The position numbers and the translations under genes were made by a program. From Symbiodinium microadriaticum (lineage: Eukaryota > Sar > Dinophyceae > Suessiales > Symbiodiniaceae): DNA of 64,000 nucleotides. The stretch covers positions 83,637-147,636 of the forward strand of contig LSRX01000358.1 of assembly GCA_001939145.1 (NCBI GenBank), in the 5' to 3' direction. Below the pieces are notes generated by a model. That model had not been told where the DNA came from, made no database searches, and saw only the letters and a program-made list of their open reading frames with translations. Of this stretch, positions 1 to 11,117 are shown piece by piece (within the stretch, counting starts at the first letter, position 1; each line of letters begins with the position of its first letter).

Positions 1-748
1 CACCCACCCACCCAAGTTACATGAGAGTCTGGATATTTGGAAGGAGCGTAGGATTGCTGTAGCGCTGCACCCCCTAAAGGCCCTATAAGGCCTGAGCTTA
101 CCATATCTCGACCTTGAAAGATGTGGGCCCGACGGTGTCAGCGACGTTGAAAATCCCATACTTGTAGCTCCGGCTAAGAGGCATATGTGGGATTAGGGAT
201 GTGTACAGTTTAAGTCTGTTTAGGTGCAGGGTTATATTGTAATTCAGGGTTTCGGGGATGCCCGCGGAGATAAAGAAGCTTCAGGCTTTCGCAGAATGTC
301 GGCAGTTCAACGACTGCATGTCGTGCTTTCAGGATTTACGAGTTTCAGGTTTAGGGGATTGCTTCAACGACGCAGACTTGCTGCGTCGTGCACGTGTGCA
401 ACTAGGGATAGGCCTGTGAAGTGCCAACCTTCTCGAAGTGCCTAGGTCCTCTAGGTCCTAGGTCGTTTGTTGTTCGTTTCGCTGAGCCCCGCGGACAGCG
501 TCGCTTTGCGGAAACCGCCGATCGCCATGCCAAGGGCTCCGGACAGAAGACAGTAACGTAGTCCGTAGCGCAAGCGAACTAGTTCGGCTCTTGCACGTCA
601 GCGAGGCTTGTCCCTGGGAAGTAGAAAGCTTGCAGAAATCACTCCAAAATTCAATACACTGGCTGCGAAGCCTTAGACTCCGAGGCTTAGCCACCTGAAC
701 AGCCCCTTACTCGGAAACCGCCAAACCCCAAACCTTCGCTTCACCAAG

Positions 749-818
749 GTTTTCCCTCGTACTGACGGCCATGCCTTTCGTGTCGGCAGAAACCAAGGTG
801 GGCATTGATGTGTGGAAG
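749..818 (+). CDS. orphan exon, hydrophobic then polar segment
   Basis: An AG acceptor at 747-748 follows C/A-rich DNA. The open frame reads FSLVLTAMPFVSAETK and then VGIDVWK, a short hydrophobic stretch followed by a soluble segment. G-rich telomere-like DNA starts just downstream (GGTTTAGGG near 848). No family is recognised. The donor is probably GA (aag|GATTCGGG). It may belong with the exon at 1139. Confidence 0.4.
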
Positions 819-1138
819 GATTCGGGGCGTTGGAGGGGAGTGGATCAGGTTTAGGGTACCGTGTTTGGGATTTTTTGGTTTCTGCCCTGGGGCTGCCTCT
901 ACAATCAGCATCGGTACCATTTAGAGTCTATGTTCTTGGAAGCCACCGCCCAGAATCCTAGAACATTGAACGCAGTCAGGCCACCGATGTGCTTACGGCT
1001 CCAAGAGGAGCTCCCAGATCCCCCCAAAATCCCCCAAAGGGTGCCGTTTTCGCTTATAATGACTAAACCCTAAAGCCCTGAAGGCCTCAAGCCTTGAGCC
1101 CGAAATCCTGAACCCTGGCCCACATTGCCTACCAAAAG

Positions 1139-1198
1139 GGAAATGCCCCAGACAAGCAGGCGAAGGCCATCCTCGCTCTTCAAGGCTTCACTGGTGAA
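1139..1198 (+). CDS. orphan exon (GNAPDKQAKAILALQGFTGE)
   Basis: A clear AG acceptor at 1137-1138 comes directly after CCCTAAA-like DNA (1067-1130). The frame reads GNAPDKQAKAILALQGFTGE, which has normal protein composition. The donor is uncertain, with GA after the last Glu the simplest choice. The function is unknown. The interval 819-1138 behaves as one intron, with G-rich start and C-rich end. Confidence 0.45.
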
Positions 1199-1708
1199 GA
1201 TGTGGGGAAGGCAGGGAGATCAGCATGATGATGCCCACAACTGAATCTATTTCTATTTCTAGTGCTTCTACTGCTTCTGTATCATACCATACTATACGTT
1301 CCTACACCTCTATTGTAGTATGTTACATTTACATTATATTAGGCATGAAAAAAACGTTCAGAACTCGGGCCCCCCGCCCTCTGCAGGTGGCGGTGGCAGT
1401 TCCACCTCCGGCACTTCGCCCCGGCAGCACCATCGCCTTGTGCCCCGAGCCTTTTTGGACAGTTCTTCTGGGGGAACTTTGAATTCTAGGCCCCTGGGGG
1501 TAGAAATTCTCGGGCTTCGGCGCCCTTTGGAGCGTTCTTTTAGGGCTTTCGGGGGGTTGAGATTTCAGTACATCGCACGGGCGCTGCAGCTACCTTCTTT
1601 GGACCTTTCAGGTTTTGCCACCTAGCTCTTCTACCCGAATCCCTAAACCCGAAAGCCTGGCGGCGTAGGATTCCGGGTTTGAGGCTCGACCTTAGGGTTC
1701 GCATCAGA

Positions 1709-1825
1709 GGGAATGCCTTCACTCAGAAACTTGAAGTGGAAAGTGCTGTTGTGCCCACCTACAACCATCGTAGAACCGAAGAAGGTGCCTTCCATACACT
1801 GCTTCACTGGCAAAAGGGGCCCAGA
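1709..1825 (+). CDS. possible exon with soluble reading frame
   Basis: A 39-codon open frame follows an AG at 1706-1707. It includes GNAFTQKLEVESAVVPTYN and ends at a TAG at 1826-1828. The - strand of the same stretch is also open (about 95 codons, 1643-1930), so strand and frame are not certain. No family is recognised. Confidence 0.3.
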
Positions 1826-2331
1826 TAGTCTTAGATAGTGTTCCATGTTGGTTTCAAGATCTCTGAAGGCAGAGATAGACCATGGTGACCATGCTGTATG
1901 AGTTTTTGGGGGAAGGAGCGCCCAGGACAAGCTTTATCACGGAAGCCCTCGACGCACCCGCCCCATTTTCTGCTCTGAATCTCAAAGCCCGATAACCCTG
2001 AACGCTAAGGCCCTAAACCCTGAGAGAGCCCCTAACACCTTACAGCCTTATAACGCTCCGAGGTACAATGCGAACTCGAGGCGATATCTCCGGATGAACG
2101 ATGAGGCTGGCGATTTTCACGACCTTTGACGATGGGGTCGCTGCTCTCTCCTCTTCTGTTTCGCTCAGCCCAAATCCGCTGGAAATGCCGAACTCGGTGC
2201 CTTGGGATCCCAACTCCGTCGCTTCAAAAAAAAGGAAACTCCCGAACCCAGAGAAAGGTTCGAGATCCTTCGACATGTCGGATCCCTTCTGAACATAAGC
2301 CCTACACCCTACACTGCCCTACGCCACGAAG

Positions 2332-3026
2332 GCCGATATGGATAGCAGCAGCACCAGAGACTTCGAGGACGAGTTCCCTTCCGGCTGGTCCTGGGAGCGC
2401 TTCACGGTGGCGGCGGCCCCAGATCTCTTTCCCAAAGGCACCCTAGAGCTTTGACGAGGGTGTCAATCTTTGTAAGACAACAGAGGGGTTCTTCTTGTAA
2501 CTTGCTGATCTTGTATGGGCCATATGTCGTTGATAAGGATTTTGGAGTTTCGGAAGTAGGTCTGGTCTGCTTAAGCATAACCGGACACTCTCTATGCCAA
2601 TGCAGGTACGAAGAGCTATCTGAAGTAAGGGCTTAATCTACACACGTAATGCTTCAGCTTTCGTGTGTGCGGGTGTCGTTGCACATACATACAGGTACTT
2701 GTAAGACGCGCAGACTGGTTGTTCTGGTCCTGGTTGTGGAAGGTTGAGTTCGGGTAGGCCCTTTCGTGCAGGACACGTGGTTGTCCCTACAAAGGGCCTT
2801 TTGGAAATTCCGCTTCCGGTTCAACTGACACCTCACATTTTCATCGTTGCGGTGCAGCATGTGTCGCATGCCAAGTCACGAATCCTTGGTGATCCAACGA
2901 CTCTTCTCCAGTCACCTGGTAGAAGCTGTCTTACCAGCAGCAGCAGTAGCAGTCCTAATCGTCGTCGTCGTCGTCGTCGTCGTCGTCTAGTGCTGCTAGT
3001 GCTGCTAGTGCTGCTAGTGCTGCTGC

Positions 3027-3062
<36 letters not shown>

Positions 3063-3131
3063 CAGTAGCAGTAGCAGTAGTAGTAGTAGCAGCACAGCAG
3101 CAGCAGCTGATGTTGTTGTTGTTGCTGTTGC

Positions 3132-3193
<62 letters not shown>

Positions 3194-6100
3194 TTGTTGT
3201 TGTTGTTGTGGTCGTCGTTGTCTAGTCTTTAGTCTACTCCGCTGCCATAGACAATCGTGAAAGCACTAAAAAGAGCTTGTAACCGCTGGAAGCCTGAACC
3301 CTGTGCTGCAGACGCCCAAGACTCCAACAGCAAACCCGTAAAGCCCCGAAGCCCTAGATTCCTGAACCCCAAGACCCTAATTTGCCAAGACCCTCAACTC
3401 CTAAGCTCCTGGCTGTCACGCCCAATCCAGGTGGATGCTGGAAACGTGAAGATCGCCCTGCACAGCAGCATTCACAATTGCTTTGTAAAGATGACTTCAT
3501 CGGGCGATATGATGGCGGCCCGTCAGATTTCCATCAAAGTTCAAGGGTTTCAGGGTGTAAGGTGTACGGGAATTGTGTCGCGGGTTCAGGTTTAGGGGTT
3601 TCAGGGACCTTTTAGGGTTTAGTTTCCGTGAAGCAGCGGGGTGTGCTTGACGCTAAACCCTGAGCTCAGGCTTAGAGCTTAACCAAATTTTAAACCCTCG
3701 GCCCAAGACCTGATGTCGCAAGCTCACTATCCCCAAAACCCGACGCCCACATCACATTCCCCAAACCCTAAACCCGCAATTACCCTCAGCACATTAACTT
3801 CTAAGCCCTCGAACACAAATCGGAAGCCCAGACCCAAGGAATGCAAGCCCTAAATGTGAGGCCAGCCCGGCCTACGCCGCCAACGAGATGCCAAGTCATT
3901 GGTATAACGAGCTCTTCACAGCGGTCTACGTGGGAGATGGCGAGATTGGGCTCTATAGCAACCATCACGGCCGCTGCTCCGGCCTGGCAGAGCTCGTGGG
4001 TTTGGTTGCGTTGGGAGGGTGTGGTTTGGTCACTCTTCGGGATCTTGTGTGCTTTTCAACTCGTTTCGGAAGGAAGGCCATGTAAAAGCATTCTCGTCGT
4101 TTCTTCCTACAAGGGATCCAGTTGAGGGCAACGGCCGGCCTTTGAGGGCCTCCAGAGGATTTTGTTTTGGGCTTGGAGACGCGAGGTTACATCCGACTGA
4201 GCAGCAGCGGCCACTGCGATGCCGGCACCGAACATAGTGCCGCTGGCATTCCCGACGGATGGACCTGGGAGCGATTTAGGGTGAAGGAGTTGCAGCCTTA
4301 CTTGAAGCCAGGCAGGGATCAAAACCGTCGAAGCCCTGAAGCCCTCAAACCCAAAGCCCTGAACCCTTAGACCCTAACCCCCCCAAAAAAACCTTACAAA
4401 CGAAGGTCTAAACCCCAACTCCCCAAACTTCCAAACCCATGAGCCCTTAAGCTTATTTTCAAGACGCTGACAAGTTGAACCTCAGCCCAAAGCCCCAAGC
4501 CCCAAGCCGCTGCACAACAAGCGCGAGAGGCACCATCGTTGCCCTCCACAACTCCAAGTGGAACCGATTCCTGCGCATGAACAGTCACTGGGTCCCTGAG
4601 TGGTATACTAAATCCGAACTAAAAACCTCATTGTGGTTGCTGCCCTTTGGTTGTAGGAGTCATTCTGGGGTGACGGTTTGAAGATAGAGCGGAAGATTCT
4701 TGAGTAGTTAGCGTCAAGTTTCCCTGTAGTCCCGTAGTAGCTTAGTATTCTGACTATTCGTCCCTATAGTAGTTTTAGTGTTGTTCTAACTATAAGGGCC
4801 CCTGGAGTAGTGTCTTTTCTCGAAGCCCCTAGCCTCAGGTGGCGCCGACATGGATGAAAGCAGCGAAAGGGCAGCCGACGACCTTCCTCTCACTTGGAGT
4901 CACTTACTTGATTCCTACTCATGGACCGAATAGAATTTTGAGTACGGGTTTTGGTGCGGGCCCTACATTCTACCGAGAGTCATGGCGAAATCCGCGATGG
5001 GAATGGAATGCACCACCAGGGGATCGCCAGCAGGGACATGTGCGCATAGGCTTCACTTATGCTTATGTGCCACACAACACGTCCATGGGCGGCAATCAAG
5101 CAAAGTTGGGGACTCAGTCTGCTCCTCGCAATCCGCCGTGTCCAAAACGAGCTTCGCTGAAGGTCCAGCGGACATGCGCGAGGGTAAGGAACGTACGCTC
5201 GCGTTTTCCTGCCCGAAGATTGTGTGCAAGAGCGTAGGAAGGCCTTACTGACTGTGGTGCTGTCAGCCTTCACCATTTAGCAGCTTCCTTCGAGTGACAT
5301 CGCTGGTTGACCAGGTCGAATGCTGCTGCTTCATTCAAATCCGCCTCCGTACCGTCAGCAACGCTGTCAAGAAGTTCGGGTAGGGGACACTGGGAGCCAT
5401 TGGCCCAAAAAGTCGTGGACGATGCCAAGTTCCACTAAGGCAGGCCTCAGTGTGATTTCAGGCTCCTTCTGGAGACACTGCCCCCAATGTAGTGGTCAAT
5501 AAGAGTGTGACATGGGCAGGGGGATCTCAACACCAAAGTCCTTCAGCTGCTGGCAGACTTTGACTTTGTGAAACCCTGACTAAAACCTGACAACTGTCAA
5601 GAAGCTCCAGAAGCACCGCCATGGGGAGGCGAAAGGGCCCCCCAGAACTGAGGTGGTGCAGAAACATGTCAATCTCTGCTTCCTAGACTCCTCCTGCAGC
5701 ATCTGCTGCTCTGGGATTCGACACCCAGATTCTGGGATGCCCTCCACGGAGGCAGCCAGGACACTCACCGATGAGGCATACTTGCTGAAATTGTGGCACG
5801 AAGCGTTTAGCTGCTAAACCGCCCTTGCTGCCAAGCCTCCACTCCCCTTTTGCTTGTGCCCACCGTTCCAAGACATGCTATATCTCACAAACCTGACACG
5901 GTCTTTGGCTGCAAGCGACAGTCAGGACGAAGACCAAGGCCTTTCAGGAGCAAGTCTCGACCATGTCCACGCCACCAAGGAAAACCATTCCCTTGCTGTC
6001 GCGGTGCCATCCCACACCCATTCTGCCGAGTCAAAGACACCAAGTAAAATTAGGATGTCAACCGCCATCGTCCTATCGGCGCTAAGTCTCCAACAACAGC

Positions 6101-8856
6101 GGGGCGGAGAACGTAGGTGCGGCGACTCCTTGAGACCCCATCAGTACAGTCAAGCTGTATCGGGTTGATGCAATTTTGTACAATGCAATATAGCGCTTTG
6201 TAATTTGGTGTGTTGATTTGTAATTTTCGTGTTCGGGGCTTGAGGAGTTCGGGCTTCGTGGATAAGCCAGGCATTGGCACAAAAGCCCTTTATTCAGCAT
6301 TTGGGGTTTGGGCTTGAGGCCCAAAGAGCAGCTGCAATTTGGTTGTTTAGGGTCCTTTCTTTCTACTCGTCCTACTATGATCTGAGTTTAGTACTTCGGG
6401 TGTGCCGCAAACCTGATGCCCTCATTCTCAACAAACATGTTCGGACGAGCCAGGACAGTCTGAACCCTAATCCTCCACTGCAAAATCCCCCATCTTGACA
6501 CCCAAACCCAAAGCTAGTAATCCAAGCAAGCCTTAAAGCAACAAGCTTGAAAGTCCACATTTCCAAACCAGCAAAACAGCCCCAGAGAGTAAAGGTCGAG
6601 AGTAAACAGAGGAGAGAGAAGGAATTGAACAAAAACCACACACAATGAAGAGAAGAATCACCGAACAAACGACGAAGCAATGCTTAAGCCCCAATCCGTA
6701 AGCCACCGAAATCCTTCAAATCCCTAAACACCTTGAAACGCTAAAAAGCATCAAACCTGACAAAGCCTTAAAAGCAAAACAGGACGATCCGAAGACAACA
6801 ACAACCATGCCACGAAACCAAAGGCTGGGAACGCTTTCTGGTCGTGGATGCGGGGTACGGCCAGGCGGGGCTGGGCGTTTTGTTCTTTATTTTTTTTGGG
6901 GGGTGCTTTTGGGTTCATTATGTATCATGAATGTCAGTACAGATGTTAGTGTGGTTTTCTTTTTCATATTATTCATCTTTCCTGCTCGTGCTCTTACTCT
7001 TAGTCTTAGTGTTAGTCTTAGTCTTGATTTTGGTCTTAGTCTTCGTGTTATTCTTATTCCTGGTCTTATTCTTGTTCTTATTTTTCATGCTATTATTGAT
7101 ATCACAATGTTTTCTGTGACTCGTTTTTGTGTTTCTTTCTCGTGCTGGAGCTGGGCTGGGAGCGTGTTGCACCATAAAGGTTTGCGGACTGAGCTCATTA
7201 AGGGCTGTTGGCAAGGGCGCGGTGGGTTTCCGAGGATGCTTTTGGGGGTGAGAAGTGTCGTTTCTCAGGTTTAGGAGTGGCCGGAGAGGGTGCCTCGGGC
7301 TCTGGGGTTTCAGGACCGGTGCTGCTGGTGATGACGGTGACCAACGGGAAGAGCAGAATCCTGCTTGAACACCTTCGAGCCCTGAAACCCACAGCCCGAG
7401 GCCTTGAGATCCTGAAGTCTTACGCATCAGCAGCTGGTGACAGTATGCCCGACAGTGACCCCGAACGCCGTCAGTTGGAAGAGTTTATGCGCGCCCCAAA
7501 TGGGGGGAGAGGTGGGAGACTTTGACGCGACAGGAAGCGCTGCAAGCATGCGTTACCAACAATTGCAAGAAAAAGATATTGTGGTTTGGAAAAGCACGAT
7601 GCGACGCCTGCGAAGCTTAGGCAGGCGGTCGTGTACGCAGCACACTAAACCCCCCGAGTTTACGATTCAGGGTTTGGTGATCTGGCTTGTTTTGGAGTTG
7701 AGGGCTCTGGCTTGAGAGTTGTGGCTATAGAGTTGAAGGTCCACGGCTTTTAGGGCTGAGGACTGACGGTTGAGGTTCTGAGATTTGGCGCTGCCCCCAC
7801 TCTCGAAAGGTGGCGCTGCACAGTGCAGAGTGGAATCGCTTCGTAAAGATGGATGGCAGTGACATGCTGGCCAGCTTTGGTGGGTGCTTGTGTGGTTTCT
7901 TTCGGGCTTTAGATAGGTTTCGATACGCCTTATCAGACAAGGGCTTTGTGCGGTTTTCAGTGGTTCTGGAGGGTTTTGGGAACTGCAGGGTTTCGCAATT
8001 TCGGGCTTTAGTTTTGGACGGGTGTTTGCAAGTTGTTGACTTCGGGTTTTGTCGGGTTTTGTTCCTGCGCACGGGGTTGAGGCGAAGCCCTGAATTCTAA
8101 AAACAATCTTGCAGCCGTTACTGCTGGGTTATCCCGCCACAAAATCCATTTCCCTAAACCCGGTTTACACCCTAACACTGCCCTGACACCTAAACTTCGA
8201 ACCTTGACATCGAAGGCAGAGGCTAGCAAGCCTGAGACAGCCTTTTTGGATGCTCCGGCCTATAGTACTGCAGCAGCTTGAACATTCACCATACATATCA
8301 TGCCCTTGCAAGTCGGATAGACGTCTATCACAGTTAACTCCCACGCCTTATCGAAACTTTGAGCCCCCCAACCGCCAACCCTCCTCAACTACGAACCAGA
8401 TCTGTCTATTGCACTTGGAACTTGCCCGTCAAGAGCCCGAAGGCCTGCTTTGGAAATCATGTCCTTTCCTGGAGGCCAGCAGTACGAAGAATGCAGACGC
8501 CCTGCCAGACACCTGGACCCACGAGAGATTTGCCGTGGTGCCTGCCGGCGATGGGGAAATCGCCCTCCACTGCACCCATCACAATCGCTTCTTGGGCGCG
8601 GAGTAGAGTAGGCAAATATAGCTTTTTGGGGTTTGGGGCTTTAAACTCCTGAAGCCAAGCAGGCCAACTTTTCCCACTTAGCATGCAAGGCTTCATTCGC
8701 ATGAACTCGGACAACGTCGACGCCAGCAGCAGCAGGGCAGCCGAGGACCTGCCTAGCAGCTGGACGCAGGAACGGTTTCGGGTTGTAGTGACGTACGACC
8801 CCGACACGTCCTCCGATAGTTCTGGAGATTCCAGCTGGTCCTTCCAAGCACGATAG
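2332..8856 (+). CDS. fascin-like beta-trefoil repeat gene, multi-exon
   Basis: The gene is built from repeated half-trefoil modules of the pattern D.D.SS..AA..LP..W..ERF.VV.AGDGEIALH...HNRF.RMN, which I know from dinoflagellate fascin/agglutinin-like proteins. Supported exons are 2332-2406, 3431-3517, 3861-3972, 4186-4283, 4507-4583, 4839-4897, 7810-7869, 8475-8586 and 8690-8856. Joining them restores the module, for example SWERFT|VDAGNV, GDMMA|ASPAYAANEMPSHW, SDML|ASSTKNADALPDTW and HNR|FIRMNS. The last exon ends VVVTYDPDTSS then SFQAR and a TAG stop. Phases agree at six junctions. Family members bind actin or sugars, but the role here is unknown. The 5' end is not identified; exons at 749-1825 and exons between 4.9 and 7.8 kb may also belong. 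Donors are GT or GC. Confidence 0.72.
2407..3430 (+). other. intron 1 of the beta-trefoil gene, with trinucleotide tract
   Basis: The intron runs from donor GTGGCG to acceptor CCAG and shares GTGG at both edges. It holds a compound trinucleotide tract at 2935-3215 and ends in C/A-rich DNA such as cccaagaccctaa. Splicing joins ERFT to VDAGNV in phase. Confidence 0.55.
2935..3215. repeat. compound trinucleotide tract
   Basis: Several runs follow one another: AGC, then CGT, then CTAGTG, then TAG, AGC and finally TTG/TTGTTG. The tract creates an artificial Leu/Val-rich open frame on the + strand. It lies inside a predicted intron. Confidence 0.85.
3518..3860 (+). other. GC-AG intron with telomere-like inverted ends
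   Basis: The donor is GCCCGTC and the acceptor is gtgag. GCC is present at both edges. The 5' half is G/T-rich (ggtttaggggtttcaggg near 3590) and the 3' half is C/A-rich (ccctaaacccgcaatt near 3770). This is a clear example of the intron pattern described in the findings. Confidence 0.5.
3973..4185 (+). other. GC-AG intron splitting the HNR arginine codon
   Basis: The upstream exon ends ...CATCACGGCC and the downstream exon starts GTTACATC. Joining gives His-Gly-Arg-Tyr-Ile-Arg, the expected trefoil sequence. The same codon position is split by the intron at 8587-8689. Confidence 0.5.
4584..4838 (+). other. GT-AG intron of the beta-trefoil gene
   Basis: The donor is GTCACTGG after RMN and the acceptor is cctcag. 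Joining gives RMNSGADMDESSE in frame. This is a canonical GT intron next to GC introns in the same gene. Its middle holds a run of short tag/ctat motifs (4720-4800). Confidence 0.5.
5520..5817 (+). CDS. unassigned coding-like region with a frame change
   Basis: Two adjacent + strand frames look like protein. 5520-5576 reads GDLNTKVLQLLADFDFVKP. 5584-5817 is a 77-codon frame starting NLTTVKKLQKHRHG, containing a Cys cluster (CFLDSSCSICCSG) and ending TLTDEAYLLKLWHEAFSC plus TAA. A frame shift or short intron would be needed to join them. The block lacks telomere-like repeats, unlike its surroundings. It could be an exon pair of the trefoil gene, a separate gene or a pseudogene. No family is recognised. 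Confidence 0.35.
5896..6130 (+). CDS. possible exon, acidic/His/Ser-rich
   Basis: The frame contains SLAASDSQDEDQGLSGASLD followed by a His- and Ser-rich segment. It sits in DNA free of TTTAGGG-like repeats. Borders are not resolved and no family is recognised. A chance open frame cannot be excluded. Confidence 0.25.
6940..7092. repeat. degenerate hexamer tract (CTTAGT/TTCTTG)
   Basis: Imperfect repeats of cttagt, cttggt and ttcttg cover this stretch and give spurious Leu/Val-rich (+) and Lys/Asn/Thr-rich (-) open frames. I see no gene in 6170-7400 apart from this. Confidence 0.7.
7418..7500 (+). CDS. orphan exon, possibly part of the trefoil gene
   Basis: An AG at 7416-7417 after C/A-rich DNA (agccctgaaacccacagcc) opens the frame SYASAAGDSMPDSDPERRQL followed by EEFMRAP. 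The spacing of A-A-x-D-x-x-P and E-x-F resembles the LP..W..ERF edge of a trefoil module. It lies 5' of the trefoil exon at 7810, so membership in that gene is possible but not shown. Confidence 0.4.
7870..8474 (+). other. GC-AG intron with 6-bp direct repeat at both edges
   Basis: The intron starts GCCAGCTTTGG and the next exon starts GCCAGCAGTACG, so GCCAGC is duplicated at the two splice sites. The first ~220 bases are G/T-rich (gggttttgggaa, cgggttttgtcggg) and the last third is C/A-rich (ccctaaacccgg, ccctaacactg). Joining keeps phase 0 and gives SDMLASSTKNADALPDTW. Confidence 0.55.
8587..8689 (+). other. 103-nt GC-AG intron with GCTTC at both edges
   Basis: The donor side reads CAATC|GCTTCTTGG and the acceptor side CAAG|GCTTCATT. 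Joining restores HNRFIRMNS. Even this short intron keeps the pattern: ttttggggtttgggg, then taaactcctgaagcc. Confidence 0.6.
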
Positions 8857-9590
8857 ACTCATGGCAGCCAAATGAGAAAGTGGAGCTGGCAGTGGTGATG
8901 CTGTCGGCCTACGGAGCCTTATCCTGGTGCCCCTCAGCGGTTTCAAGCCAGGCGGACCTTTGGGTCCTTTTGGCTTTGATTCAGTACCGGCGCGTCCATC
9001 CTTTTAAATTGCCGGCAGTGAAGACGGCTTCCAGCCGCAGAGTGGGCTTCGTCCGAGGGTGTACAAGTATCCTCAGCTTCGCCACTTGGCGGAGTTTGCC
9101 AAAAATTAGTTTGAGCTTCAAGATGTCAGCTGCTTGCATCTACCTACGCGGTCTCTTCATAGGCTGTTCGCACGCGGTCCTCTGACTTTGCTTTGCATTC
9201 GCTCGATCTACTGCTTCAGCCTAGATCTTCCACCCTCGCCCCTACGCACTACAGCCACTACAGCTGGAGCCTAGGGTTCCGGGTCTAAGGGGCTTTCGGA
9301 CTCCTTTCGAAGTTTGGGGTTTGGGATTAAGGCTCTTGCGTTCAGAGCTTCAGGATGGACAGGGTTTAGGGCTTTGGGTTTGGGTTCAAGGAATTTTAGC
9401 AAGAAGCCACATCTCGGAAGCCATCGCCACATATTCGGGGAGAGTGGTTACCACAGTCTTTGCTAGTCTTTCGTTCAAGTTTTGATCATTGTTGGGGAGT
9501 CCCCTGTAACAGAAGTACATGGCGCATGTGTAGGCAAGAACTGTTTCATCGTCCAAATGGCAGTGTCATTTTCTCCACCACCACTGTTGG
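8857..9590. other. 3' flank and spacer of the trefoil gene
   Basis: No convincing exon is seen. Open frames at 8880-9185 and 9460 onward have low-complexity or unassignable composition. G/T-rich telomere-like DNA lies at 9300-9400 (gggtttagggctttggg). Confidence 0.4.
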
Positions 9591-9604
9591 CGACATCGTC
9601 GTCA

Positions 9605-9608
9605 TAAC

Positions 9609-9643
<35 letters not shown>

Positions 9644-9777
9644 AGACCATCATCAACCATCATCATCATCAACAACATCATCCATACCACCACCACCATC
9701 ATTATCATCAGCACAATCACCATCATCATCATCTTCTTCTTCTTCAAAATCACCCTCATCATCATCATCATCATCAT

Positions 9778-9809
<32 letters not shown>

Positions 9810-9870
9810 TCACCGCCATCCTCATTTTCACCACCATCATCATTCTCACCATCACTATCACAAACGTTAA

Positions 9871-9908
<38 letters not shown>

Positions 9909-10077
9909 CCTCCGCCACCACCACCATCATCATCATCATCATCATCAGCACCATCACCATCATCATCACCACCACCATCCTCATCATCACCACCATCATG
10001 ACCCTCATCATCACCATCACCATTTCTATCATCGTCGTCATCATCATCTTCATGACCATCATCGCCATGACCATCAG

Positions 10078-10120
<43 letters not shown>

Positions 10121-10126
10121 GTCACC
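9605..10126. repeat. (CAT/ATC)n trinucleotide satellite, about 0.5 kb
   Basis: A long imperfect CAT array with CAC, CTT and CAA interruptions. It encodes spurious His-rich (+) and Met-rich (-) frames; the - strand one is about 219 codons and should not be annotated as a gene. From 10130 to 11040 I see no reliable exon. Confidence 0.92.
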
Positions 10127-11117
10127 ATTACCACCTACACCGCCACTGTCACCGCCCGGATTTTTCTCCTTCCCGAACCTTCATCTGCGCCGCTTCCGCA
10201 GCAGCAGCAAGGGAAGCCTCACAGTGCACCTGCAATCCGCCACCCTGAATCCGCCACCCTGTTGTCCCTAAGAGACCTTTGTCAGAGAACCTTGCAAAGC
10301 ATTTGAGCCTGAGCTCTTCGGACTCCCCAGAAGAGCCAATTCGTCAAGTATCCAGATTATCCGTCGACCTCCAAATCCACCAAAGATGCTATGTCGTAAT
10401 ATACCAGGAATACAAGAACCCTAAGCCCGAAATCGGGGAAGCCAGTGATGCCCGCCTGCTCCGAGCCCTGTCTTGGCCAATCTCAGCTGTGCGCTCAGCG
10501 AGTTGAGAGCGTGGGCTTTGAGAGGGTCGTGGTGCAAGGCATAAACCCCAACAGTGCAAAGCCCTCTAACTTCTTTGATCCTTCTCAAACGCGTGGGAAG
10601 CGGGGTTCTTGTTTGGGGACCGCAGCTCCAGATACCAAAGTACGGAAGGATGTCATGTTATTATGTGCTCTGTGTCCTGGCATATGGTCTCTTGAAATGA
10701 GCCCCTTTGACACATCTCGTCTGTTATGCCCAAGCTGTAGGATTTGGGGTCTTAGGGATGTGATAGAGCATGTAGGAAGCCAGAAAGCTGGAACATCAGC
10801 ATCTTCAATGCCGTTAAGGAAATATGTAGGGAAGCCAATCACTACTGGTCCTTATCCCACTGGCCTCAGGACGGTGTGAGACTGTGTGCTAAGTGGGTAG
10901 GATCCCAATCAAGCTTGGGTTTTCAACATGGAGGACATAGGAATCCTGTGCAGATTGCAGTTGCAAGCTCCGTGCCCGCGAAGCAGACATACCCTCTAAA
11001 TGTAGCTTTCCCGATTGCTCGGTTCTTGCTGTTGGAATGCAGCTCGGGCTCATGGACCCGGGCTGGACTGGGTCGGGGTTACTCGATGCGTCGCATCTGC
11101 CGTTGCTGCGCGTCCTG

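Noticed and set aside
2744..3232. 162-codon frame with poly-Val and poly-Leu
   Set aside because: It is produced by the trinucleotide tract inside an intron.
6969..7427. 152-codon - strand frame rich in Lys, Asn and Thr
   Set aside because: The repeat part comes from the degenerate hexamer tract and the rest has no protein-like features.
9475..10134. 219-codon - strand Met-rich open frame
   Set aside because: It is only the reverse reading of the CAT satellite.
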